Origin: CG2-30-40-21 sp043806395
Lineage (GTDB): Bacteria; UBA9089; CG2-30-40-21
Reading direction: 5' to 3'
Length of the DNA stretch: 16,668 bases
NCBI GenBank assembly: GCA_043806395.1
Contig: JAZDHC010000141.1
Coordinates: 1 to 16,668 of the forward strand
Position 1 is the stretch's first letter. The number at the start of each line of letters is the position of its first letter. Positions 1 through 9,000 of this stretch are shown here, piece after piece. Both the position numbers and the translations under genes were made by a program. The notes under the pieces are model-generated. The model worked only from the letters and a program-made list of their open reading frames with translations, did no database searches and had not been told where the DNA came from.

Positions 1-2558
1 TTATTAACATCTATCTGCTTCAACGCATCTATAGCCTTATCATTTATTGCCTGTGCCAGATCAAAGATACTCAGTTGAACATATTTTTCTTTTTTCCCCT
101 TTACTCTGGCTAATTTAGGCTTTCCATTACCAGCGATGCTGTCCATTTCAAGGTTATCAAGGATATCTGTTGCCCGCAAGATTACCTCTTTTGGCAGGCC
201 GGCAAGCTTTGCCACATGAATACCATAGCTCTTATCTGCCCCGCCTGGAATAATCTTCCGCAAAAAAATAATCTTATCCCCCCATTCCTTAACCGCAATG
301 TTATAATTTTTAATCCCTTTGAACAATAATTCCAGCTCTATCAGCTCATGGTAATGGGTGGCAAACAATGTCCTTGCCTTGATCGCACTATGGTTGTGAA
401 TATATTCAGCTACTGCCCAGGCAATACTTACCCCATCAAAGGTGCTTGTACCCCTGCCTATTTCATCAAGGATGACAAGGCTTTTTGGGGTTGAATTATT
501 CAGGATATTGGCTGTTTCAATCATCTCCACCATAAAGGTACTCTGCCCCTTCATCAATTCATCCGATGCCCCGACTCGGGTAAATATCTGGTCAACCACC
601 CCTATCTCTGCCTTTTTGGCAGGAACAAAGCTGCCTATCTGTGCCATCAGGACAATCAGGGCAACCTGACGGATGTAGGTAGATTTTCCAGCCATATTGG
701 GACCGGTAATAATCAATATCTGATTATTGCTTTGATCCAGCAGAGTATCATTAGGGACAAAGCCTTCCCCTGCCAGCACCTTCTCTACCACAGGGTGTCT
801 TGCATCCTTGAGTAGAATGGTATCCCCATCGTTTATCGCTGGTCTGGTGTAATCGTTTTCCACAGCCACCTTAGCCATAGATACCAGTACATCCAGAATG
901 GCTATTGCTCGGCTAACTTGCTGGATTCTACCTATTTTGCTAATAATCTCATCCCTTATCCTCAGGAATATCTCATATTCAATCCCTGCAATCCTTTCAC
1001 TGGCACTAAGAATTTGTACCTCTTTTTCCTTTAATTGCGGGGTAATAAACCTTTCTCCATTTGCAATGGTCTGTTTGCGAATATAATCTTGCGGAACCAT
1101 GTGCAGGTTTGCTTTTGTTACCTCAATGTAATAACCAAAGACCCTATTGTAGCTAATCTTAAGCGATCCAATTCCTGTCCGTTTAATCTCTTCCTGTTGT
1201 AGCTTGAGTATCCATCCCTTGGCATCCCTCGTTATCTCATGCAGTTCATCTAATTCCTGATTGTATCCCGGCTTTATTATTCCCCCTTCTCGCAAAGAAA
1301 GTGGCGGGGTATCATGGATAGCTTTGTCTATTAATTCCACAACATCCCTTAATTCATCCAGATCGAGTACCGTATCCTTTATGACTTTTCGTTGACATGA
1401 ACTAAGAGCAGTTTTTATGTTCGGAATAATAAGCAGGGATTCTTTTAAGGCAATAATGTCCCTGGCATTTGCCAGACCAGCATCTATCCTTCCGGCAAGC
1501 CTTGCCAGATCATGGATAGACTTCAGACAGGTAGTAATTTTTTCCCGCAAGGAAGATGATTGGCGAAATTCCTCCACCCCATCCTGACGATAGATTATCT
1601 CCTCTACTTTCAGCAATGGCTGCTGTATCCATGAGCGAAGCAGCCGCCCACCCATAGCTGTAACTGTCTGATCCAAAACCCAGATAAGGCTGCCTGTCTT
1701 TTCCCCGCTCCTGATGGTTTTGGTTAATTCAAGGTTTCGCCAGCTTGCCGGGTCAATAGCCATAAATTCTTCCGAGGAATAGGGTGTTACTCTGGTGATA
1801 TGGCTTAATGATGACTGCCCTGTTTCTTTGAGATAACGAATGATTGCTCCGGCAGCACCAATGCCATGAGTAAGATTGCCACAGCCAAACCCATCCATGG
1901 TAATTGTACCAAAGAATCCACACAAAGTGCTCTGTGCTGTATCCAGACTGAATGTCCAATCATCCTGAAGTGTAATGGACATGGCCATATCTTTGGCAAA
2001 CACAGCAATAGCAGTATCATCCCGTAAGCTTTCAGGAATAAGACACTCCTTTGGACCAAGCCGCATCAACTCTGCAAACAACTTAGCCTCACTGCTGAAT
2101 TCAGATACCTTGAATTCCCCGGTTGACGGTTCAACAAACGCCAGCCCAATGCCTGCTTTATCCTTATTGATAGCAGCAAGGTAGTTATTAACCTTATCCT
2201 CAAGCAGTGCCGGGCTAAGAACAGTGCCCGGGGTAATGGTACGGACAACCTCCCTTTTTACCAACCCCTTAGCTGTCTTTGGGTCTTCCACCTGTTCGCA
2301 GATAGCCACCTTTTTGCCTGCCTTAATCAATTTGGCAATATATGATTCAGCCGCATGATATGGCAGACCACACATGGGTACTTTCTTATTTTTGCCTGCT
2401 TCACGGGCGGTAAGGGTAATGTTAAGGATTTGAGAGGCAACCGTAGCGTCCTCAAAGAACATCTCATAAAAATCCCCCAGACGGAAGAAAAGGATGGTAT
2501 CAGGTTTTTCCTTTTTTATATTCAGATATTGACTCATCATTGGCGTAAATTCACTCAT
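1..2558 (-). CDS. mutS: DNA mismatch repair ATPase MutS (C-terminus cut by window edge)
   Basis: MutS recognises mismatches and small loops in DNA and uses ATP to recruit MutL. I translated the minus strand from ATG at 2558 and found one open frame of about 852 codons down to position 3. Near the N-terminus is the mismatch-binding Phe-x-Glu motif in GDFYEMF (F30, E32). The ATPase Walker A is GPNMAGKST around residues 618-627 (K625), followed by a DEIGRGTSTFDG Walker B/signature stretch and an ATHYHEL segment. Full MutS proteins are about 850-900 residues, so only roughly the last 15-25 residues lie outside the window. The start sits 4 bases after the cobQ stop, with a weak GGTGA site inside the cobQ end, so the two are probably co-transcribed. 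There is no frameshift in the parts checked. The identification is secure. Confidence 0.97.
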   Translation of the reverse strand, partial: MSEFTPMMSQYLNIKKEKPDTILFFRLGDFYEMFFEDATVASQILNITLTAREAGKNKKVPMCGLPYHAAESYIAKLIKAGKKVAICEQVEDPKTAKGLVKREVVRTITPGTVLSPALLEDKVNNYLAAINKDKAGIGLAFVEPSTGEFKVSEFSSEAKLFAELMRLGPKECLIPESLRDDTAIAVFAKDMAMSITLQDDWTFSLDTAQSTLCGFFGTITMDGFGCGNLTHGIGAAGAIIRYLKETGQSSLSHITRVTPYSSEEFMAIDPASWRNLELTKTIRSGEKTGSLIWVLDQTVTAMGGRLLRSWIQQPLLKVEEIIYRQDGVEEFRQSSSLREKITTCLKSIHDLARLAGRIDAGLANARDIIALKESLLIIPNIKTALSSCQRKVIKDTVLDLDELRDVVELIDKAIHDTPPLSLREGGIIKPGYNQELDELHEITRDAKGWILKLQQEEIKRTGIGSLKISYNRVFGYYIEVTKANLHMVPQDYIRKQTIANGERFITPQLKEKEVQILSASERIAGIEYEIFLRIRDEIISKIGRIQQVSRAIAILDVLVSMAKVAVENDYTRPAINDGDTILLKDARHPVVEKVLAGEGFVPNDTLLDQSNNQILIITGPNMAGKSTYIRQVALIVLMAQIGSFVPAKKAEIGVVDQIFTRVGASDELMKGQSTFMVEMIETANILNNSTPKSLVILDEIGRGTSTFDGVSIAWAVAEYIHNHSAIKARTLFATHYHELIELELLFKGIKNYNIAVKEWGDKIIFLRKIIPGGADKSYGIHVAKLAGLPKEVILRATDILDNLEMDSIAGNGKPKLARVKGKKEKYVQLSIFDLAQAINDKAIDALKQIDVN

Positions 2559-2562
2559 TTTG

Positions 2563-4059
2563 TCACCGTCCATCACCTGCTAATATCCGATATATCCCCT
2601 CCATATCCACATTCTCACGAATCACTTCAGCCAGCCTGTCATACTCTGCTTCTTTGGACATTTGATTGGTAGTGATACACATGGGTAATCCTTTCCTCTT
2701 CCTCAGGTAGTTTATAAATACCCGCCTGAATTCATGGTTATCAAACAGGCCATGGATGTATGTGCCCATGACCAATCCGTCTTCCCTGACGGCCCCATCA
2801 TATCTATTCTCAGGGCAGGTGATATTAAACAATGGTGTTATTCCATTGCCATTTGTAGTGTTCCCCATATGGATCTCATAACCCGTTATCTCCACCCCTG
2901 ATCCAAACATTTCATGACACACCATTGCCTTTACCTGAGTAGTAACCTTTTGGGGCAGAAAGGTGGTGGTAATATCTAATAGCCCCAGCCCATTGATCCC
3001 TTCAAGGGATGATTCTGTATGCTCTGGATCCAGAATCTCTGTCCCCAACATCTGAAACCCGCCACAGATACCAAGCAACACAGTATTATTGGACACAAGG
3101 GATACTATTTTCTGGCTACACCCTGTTGCATGAAGATAATTCATGTCAGCAATAGTACTTTTCGTACCGGGCAGGATGATCATATCCGGGTTGCCTATGG
3201 GTTCACCTGGTTTGACATATCTTAAGGAAACATCCGTCTCTCTGGCTAACGAGTCAAAATCGGTAAAGTTAGAGATATGTGACAATTGAATCACCACCAC
3301 CTCTATATCACTCGTTTCCCCTACCCTATCCCATTTCCCCAGCCCAAGCGAGTCCTCTTCCTCTATATAAATATCACGGAAATATGGAATAACCCCAATA
3401 GTCGGCACACCATATCTCTCCTCCATATATTTAAGTCCAGATTGCAGCAAAGTTTTATCACCCCTGAATTTATTGATGATTATCCCTTTTATTCGGTCGC
3501 GTTCGTCCTCTGTTAACAATTCCATCGTACCAGCTATCCACGCAAATGCACCACCCTTGTCAATATCAACAACCAAGATAACCGGTGCATCTGCAACCTT
3601 TGCCATATACATATTGACAATATCATTATCCTTAAGATTTATCTCAGCCGGCGAGCCTGCCCCCTCAATAACAATAATCTCATATTGATCCTGAAGCCTG
3701 AAAAAGCATTGCCTGATAACCTCTGTAAGCTTCGGCTTATAATTGTGGTATTCTACAGCCTGCATATTGCCAATGGGTTTGCCGCAGACAATAACCTGTG
3801 CCCCGGTATCGGTTGTAGGCTTGAGAAGAATAGGGTTCATTTCAACAAGCGGTTCAATGCCTGCTGCCTCCGCCTGAGTTATCTGTGCCCGTCCCATCTC
3901 CATGCCGTCTCGGGTAACACCTGAATTAAGTGCCATATTTTGCGACTTAAACGGGGCAACCCTGTAGCCATCCTGTCTGAATATTCTACATAATGCCACC
4001 ACAATAATACTTTTCCCCACACCAGAGCCAGTACCCTGAATCATGATGGATTTTGACAT
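2563..4059 (-). CDS. cobQ: Cobyric acid synthase (glutamine-hydrolysing)
   Basis: This cytosolic enzyme amidates four side-chain carboxylates of adenosylcobyrinic acid a,c-diamide, using glutamine and ATP, late in corrin-ring biosynthesis (CobQ/CbiP). At 498 residues it has the family's usual length. Residues 1-230 form the dethiobiotin-synthetase-like ATP domain with P-loop GTGSGVGKS (9-17) and the family NMALNSG stretch (41-47). Residues 255-450 form the class I glutamine amidotransferase domain with nucleophile C332 in LLGICGG and H436 in GTYIHGLF. The ATG at 4059 has a GGAG site about 10 bases upstream. It follows batD after 72 bases that hold a palindromic repeat, and it precedes mutS by 4 bases. 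The other recognised cobalamin gene, cobS, lies about 8.6 kb upstream on the same strand, beyond the bat genes. No B12 riboswitch is visible upstream. Confidence 0.96.
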   Translation of the reverse strand: MSKSIMIQGTGSGVGKSIIVVALCRIFRQDGYRVAPFKSQNMALNSGVTRDGMEMGRAQITQAEAAGIEPLVEMNPILLKPTTDTGAQVIVCGKPIGNMQAVEYHNYKPKLTEVIRQCFFRLQDQYEIIVIEGAGSPAEINLKDNDIVNMYMAKVADAPVILVVDIDKGGAFAWIAGTMELLTEDERDRIKGIIINKFRGDKTLLQSGLKYMEERYGVPTIGVIPYFRDIYIEEEDSLGLGKWDRVGETSDIEVVVIQLSHISNFTDFDSLARETDVSLRYVKPGEPIGNPDMIILPGTKSTIADMNYLHATGCSQKIVSLVSNNTVLLGICGGFQMLGTEILDPEHTESSLEGINGLGLLDITTTFLPQKVTTQVKAMVCHEMFGSGVEITGYEIHMGNTTNGNGITPLFNITCPENRYDGAVREDGLVMGTYIHGLFDNHEFRRVFINYLRKRKGLPMCITTNQMSKEAEYDRLAEVIRENVDMEGIYRILAGDGR

Positions 4060-4086
4060 ATTTATTTGTCTCCTGTCTCCGCAATG

Positions 4087-4140
4087 TCCCCCGCTGGCGG
4101 GAGTTAGGGGGAATTCCCCCTTTGAAGGGGGTTAGGGGGA
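4087..4140. repeat. Palindromic G/C-rich repeat between batD and cobQ
   Basis: This short block consists of nested palindromes. CCCGC-TG-GCGGG lies at 4090-4101. A perfect 16-base palindrome, AGGGGGAATTCCCCCT, lies at 4106-4121. CCCCCTT-TG-AAGGGGG lies at 4116-4131 and shares its C run with the previous one. A TTAGGGGGA unit occurs twice (4104-4112 and 4132-4140). It resembles REP-like intergenic elements, and in RNA it could form mutually exclusive hairpins between batD and cobQ. The stop codon and the last Pro codon of batD lie inside the second TTAGGGGGA unit. The function is unknown and could be an attenuator, an mRNA 3'-end protector or simply a mobile repeat. Confidence 0.7.
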
Positions 4141-5949
4141 TGTAATCCCTTTTCCCACCGCCACAATCAATCCCTCTGCAATCCTCAGTATCTCCTCTGC
4201 TTGTGACCTATCCAATGAACTCGGTGTAAACCTTATAATATCACACTCAAATATAAACCTGTCTATCTCTTGCTGAACATCATTTATTATGCCCATTTGC
4301 GAAAGAATATCCTTCAACTGATCATGTGTCATTCCCATAGCGGCGAAGTTATACCTATCCCCCAAATAATGTGCCACCGCATCATAAGCCTCTGCTACAA
4401 ATTCCTTTAACTTCCCTGCCTTAAGCAGGTTTTTCGCTTTTTTCAGATTATTCATAGCCACCTGTTTCGCCCTTTTCCGTTTTACCTTGATCGGATCAGA
4501 GTAAAGGTATTTCCTGTACCTCGTAATACCCCATATTATACCGACAATAGCTAACACCAGCAATGCTATGACAGAAATAACCAAAAGAGCATTAACTATC
4601 ATCTGCCTGCTCACATGGATAATCGGTTTTTCCTGCGACCCTGTGGTTTGTTCAATCCCCTTTGGCAGGGGAATATTTGACGGAAGTATTTTTATATCAT
4701 AGAAGTCAGATGAAATCTCAACATATTTTCCTGTTGAGGGATTAAAATAAGAAAACCTTATGGGACCAACCCTGCTTTTCCCCTTCCCAATTGGCATCAG
4801 AATATATTCAAATGTCTTGCTGCCTGAAACCGAATTATATCCTTTGATAATATTCTCATTAGCATTAACCGACAATTTTTTAACCTTATTATCAAAACTA
4901 ACCTCTGGCTCAGAGACTGCCTTAACATTCCCATCTCCTACAATCTTAACCCTTAAGGCAAATGGTTTTCCCTGTTCGATTGCCCCTTTATCCATATCTG
5001 CTGACAGGCTATACTTGCCAACCGCTCCCTTAAAATTCTTCGGCTTTCCCTTCTCCGGCAGGGGCAAAACTTTTACCAATATTGGCTTTGTCTCTAACTG
5101 CATCTCTGGAGAAAAGTTAGAAACCCTTGCCGCAACCGATGCCTTCCCTATCGTTATATCCCCGGGCTGGGTTGGGAATAAAGCAATTTTAACATCCCTG
5201 GCAAGATACGAAATACCATTGATTGTCTCTTGTCTGGTATTTTTAATCTCCGGAAGTTCAATTGACCAGAAGCCAACTGTTGTCGGTGGCGAGATGATTG
5301 GTGACTCAAGCAGGCTGACCCTCCAATAAAAGATGAGCGTAAGTATCACTGGCTCATTAACATAAACGACATTTTTCGAGATTTTTGTTGTTAGCCTTAT
5401 TGGATTAGATACCTCTCTATCCTGAGAAACAGAAGAGTCTTGCTCGAAAAGCTCATCAAAAACACCAAATGGGGTTGTAACCCTTGAACCCCTGGTTCTT
5501 TGTCCCCCGGCTGCTTTAGTAACAGTAATTGATATAGGCTGTGTCTGGTAGTCTGTCCCGCGGAAGGAAAGCCGTGCTGCACCAATTGAAGCCTGTCCAT
5601 CTTTTTCCGGCTTTAATGTATAAACAAACCCCTTAACAACACTCATCTTAGCGTTAATTATTGAAATACTTGAAGACTGAGACTGCGAGACAACAGTTAG
5701 ATTCTTCAAAACAGGGGTCGAAGGGGCTGGCACATTATTTGCCCCAGAACCAGAAATGGTTATCGTATAGCTTAAAAAATCATCTAAGGCAATCGTATCC
5801 CTGTCAATGGATGCTTCAATAGATAGCTGATCAGCTAAAACAGGAAAAACTGTCAGGAAAAAAATCCCAAGCCCGAATATTAAAATCCTGAATGTAATCA
5901 GGTGATGGGATGTAGATTCTCGTGGATTTGATAAAAATATGTTCTGCAA
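4132..5949 (-). CDS. batD: BatD-like aerotolerance protein, membrane-anchored
   Basis: This 605-residue protein matches the BatD (oxygen tolerance) family by architecture and context. It has an N-terminal hydrophobic segment (about 19-37) with a likely signal peptidase site after VLA at residue 39. An extended beta-rich extracytoplasmic region follows (SIEASIDRDTIALDDFLSY is the typical opening). One transmembrane helix lies at about 453-475, and a basic, helical cytoplasmic tail of about 130 residues completes it. Bat proteins are thought to form a membrane/periplasmic complex with the vWA proteins BatA and BatB; the biochemical role is not settled. The start is TTG at 5949, chosen because an AGGAG site lies 6 bases upstream and no good ATG is nearby. 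BatD normally follows batC directly, but here a restriction-modification gene lies between them. No batE follows; cobQ is next. Confidence 0.88.
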   Translation of the reverse strand: MQNIFLSNPRESTSHHLITFRILIFGLGIFFLTVFPVLADQLSIEASIDRDTIALDDFLSYTITISGSGANNVPAPSTPVLKNLTVVSQSQSSSISIINAKMSVVKGFVYTLKPEKDGQASIGAARLSFRGTDYQTQPISITVTKAAGGQRTRGSRVTTPFGVFDELFEQDSSVSQDREVSNPIRLTTKISKNVVYVNEPVILTLIFYWRVSLLESPIISPPTTVGFWSIELPEIKNTRQETINGISYLARDVKIALFPTQPGDITIGKASVAARVSNFSPEMQLETKPILVKVLPLPEKGKPKNFKGAVGKYSLSADMDKGAIEQGKPFALRVKIVGDGNVKAVSEPEVSFDNKVKKLSVNANENIIKGYNSVSGSKTFEYILMPIGKGKSRVGPIRFSYFNPSTGKYVEISSDFYDIKILPSNIPLPKGIEQTTGSQEKPIIHVSRQMIVNALLVISVIALLVLAIVGIIWGITRYRKYLYSDPIKVKRKRAKQVAMNNLKKAKNLLKAGKLKEFVAEAYDAVAHYLGDRYNFAAMGMTHDQLKDILSQMGIINDVQQEIDRFIFECDIIRFTPSSLDRSQAEEILRIAEGLIVAVGKGITSP

Positions 5950-6040
5950 ATGGTTCTCCTTTTTCAGCGGAGGGCAGGTTTTCTAACTCGCCAAATAGCG
6001 GACAGTTTACATACAGATGTTTTTTCTTCATCTTTATGAT

Positions 6041-6071
6041 AATCTGTGAAATCTGCGTAATCTGTGGATTA
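6041..6071. repeat. Tandem CACAGATT-type short repeat
   Basis: Read on the minus strand, this is CACAGATTA, CGCAGATTT and CACAGATTA in tandem at 10-base spacing. It lies in the 150-base gap between the end of the restriction-modification gene and the batD start. Runs of this type recur in intergenic DNA of many bacterial genomes and give spurious small ORFs (NPQITQISQI in one frame here). I see no gene in 5950-6099. The repeat marks the downstream side of the inserted restriction-modification gene. Confidence 0.6.
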
Positions 6072-6099
6072 AATTCTAACTGCACAGATCGAAATAATT

Positions 6100-9000
6100 T
6101 TACTCCAAATATTTCCTTAAAACTGCTTCTTTTTGATTTGGTATTGCTACAATCTCTTTTTCTAATTGATTTATTTTTTCTTCAATTTTTTCGATTTCTG
6201 AAACGATTTTTTGTTGTTCGGAAAGTGGTAAAACTGGAATTTCAAAAGATGAATATTGTTGTGCATTAATATTTGGTTGTGCGGTTCCGCTTCTCATTCC
6301 TAAAACCCAATCTTGATAATTATCACTTTTAAGAATAAAATTTAAAAAACTTGAATTTAATAAATCTTGTTTAACGGTGAATTTTATTAAATAACCTGCA
6401 TATAAAGCTCTCCCATGTTTTTCTTTATACAAAAATGTTTTGCCAGCAGTTGCACCTGAACGAGCAAAAAGAAAATCTCCTTCTTTTAAAATATATTTTT
6501 CTTCAACTCTTTCAGCTGTTTTCCAATCATTATTTAAACTCCCATTGTCATTAATATCCGTTATTCTTATGTAACGGTAATCTTTTTCAGGATTTCCAAT
6601 AGCAGCACTTTCATTTGCTCCATATAACGGATTTTCACAAAGCAATCCTAACTTTTGTAAACTATATTTAGTATAAAGTTCATTTGCCTTTGAAATTATG
6701 TTATTCTTCAACCCTTCAACTTCCTCTTTTGCTTTCTTTTCTTTCTCTTCTAAAACTTCTATTTCAGCTACAATTTTTTCTTGAATTGCTTTGGGGGGTA
6801 GGGGGATTTGAATATTTTTCACAACATCTTGAGAAATATTAAGCCTTGCAACGCCACTTCTTAACGCTAAAATATTTTCATATTGTGTTTTAAGGAAATT
6901 AAAAAGATAAAAGGGTAAAACTTTTGGACTTGGTAAAATTCCACAAATTGCTTGGTTTGTAGAAGCATCAACACCTAAAATACCTATTTGTCCAGCAGTT
7001 GCACCATACATAGCTAAAAGCACAGTATTTTTAGGAAATATTTTTGCAGATGACTTTTGCAATCCTAATTCTGTTATTTTATTTTCAGATTCAAAAATAA
7101 CTCCTTGTCTTACTTCTCCACTATTAATCCATAAAATATTTCCGTTTTCATAATATTCAGATGTTCCAGATAATGGAGTTCCGCCTGATGAGGTTTTGCA
7201 AATATCACCAATTTGAACCAACTCCCACTTACTTTCAATCATTACTTTTTTTTTAACCGAAAGCGAAACATTTTTTTCAAACTCTACCCTATCAAACGAG
7301 AGCATATCAACCAGATTGTGGCGAGATATGTTTTTTTGCAAGTTTTCATCAATAGGAAAATCAAAATCTCCATTAAAAGCTTTGTAAATATAAGTACTTG
7401 CTTTTTCGGGATTATCAAAAACTTCGGGGTCAAAAAGCTGGGTACAATCTTCTATATTCTTGCCTCTTTGCATTGGGTGTATGCCTTCTTTTCCTTTTGC
7501 ATTAGAAAACTCATATCCTAAAAAGCGTTTTTCGGCATCTTTTTCGCCACTTTTTACTAACACTACTTTTTGAGGAAAGGCAATAATGAAATAATATAGT
7601 TTCTCTTTTTCTTTTTCAAGTAGAATGTCCCAAAATTCTTTATCGTTTTTAGCTTTGATTTTCTTACGGTATTCTACATAAATTTCGTGTTCGCTAACTG
7701 CTTTGTTTGGTGTTTTTTTCAATAACGAAATGTAATCATCAAACGAAAGTGTTTGCCAAACATGGTTTACATATTTAGTAACGGGTTTTTCAACTCCGTT
7801 GAGGGTTACATCTTGCAAATTAATAAAAAATTTATCTACAGCAGTTTTAAGGTTTATACTTTCATAATTGTTTTTTCTTTTCAAAAACAGCACAACAGTA
7901 TTTGTACCGGTTGCCATAAATGTATTAGAGCCTAATTCGGCAATAGCAACAATATTGAAAAATTGCAAAATAATTTCACGAGCTTTGGCGTAAATGCCTG
8001 TATTGCTTAAAATACTACTTGGCAAGATGATACCTGCAATACCGCCATCTTTTAGCAATTGTTTGGTTCGCTCTATAAATAGTGCTTCAATTTGGCTACT
8101 TAAATCTGTAAGATATTTGTATAGTTCAAAATCATTTTCTGTATAATATTCTCTCGCATTTAACTTAAATGCAGAAACAGAATATGGAGGGTTGCTCAAT
8201 ACAACATCAAACTGTTTGTTTTCTTTTGGAAAGTCTTTGTCTATGTTTTTTAATATTCCTTTGTAGGAATCGGTGTTACTAAAGCTTGCTAATCCATCAC
8301 TTAATATTACATTCGCCAAACCATCACCATGCAGATAACAGCCTACTTTGCCCACTTTCACTAATCGGTAATCTTTTTCTACTCCATAAACATATTTTGT
8401 AGCCCAATCAAAATGATCTTCTTGCCAGGATTTAATTTTTTTACCGGTATCAGAAATAAAATCAGAAGATTTTTTATGGTCAAGAATTCGCTGAATTTCA
8501 TGCATACTTTCGGTTAAAAAGTGCCCACTTCCAGCGGCATAATCCATAATAAAAGGTAATAAATTATTTCGTTCACCTTTTTCTAATTTTTCATTTACTA
8601 AAGAAACAATTGGTAAGCTTTTTATGATAAATTGAGCAATAGGAACAGGTGTAAAAAACTGACCAGCTTCTTGTTTAAGTCCAGTAGTTAAAAGTAATTC
8701 AAAAAAATCAGAAAGGTATTGTTGGCGTTTATTATACCTGATTCTAAAACCTTGCAGCAATTCTACTACCTGTTTTACAACTTTGGCATTTTCCTTAAAC
8801 GATTGATGATCGAAAACTTCTTTTATAGCAAACTCATTATTTTTTTCAAGACGCAATTTATTGATTTCAAGTAATAAATCTTTCTTGACTTGGGAGTTCA
8901 AATAATTGAATTTATTCTCAAATTCTTCTTCACTAAAATCGGTTACTTGTTTTTCCAAAAATTCAAGCATTCCATTTTTATACAAATCGGTTAATCGTAG

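Noticed and set aside
4760..5329. Plus-strand ORF of 189 codons
   Set aside because: It lies wholly antisense to batD, has no recognisable domain or ribosome site, and batD has a clear signal peptide and membrane anchor in its own frame.
5831..6085. Minus-strand ORF of 84 codons in front of batD
   Set aside because: It overlaps the batD start in another frame, and its NPQITQISQI segment is the usual translation product of the CACAGATT repeat.
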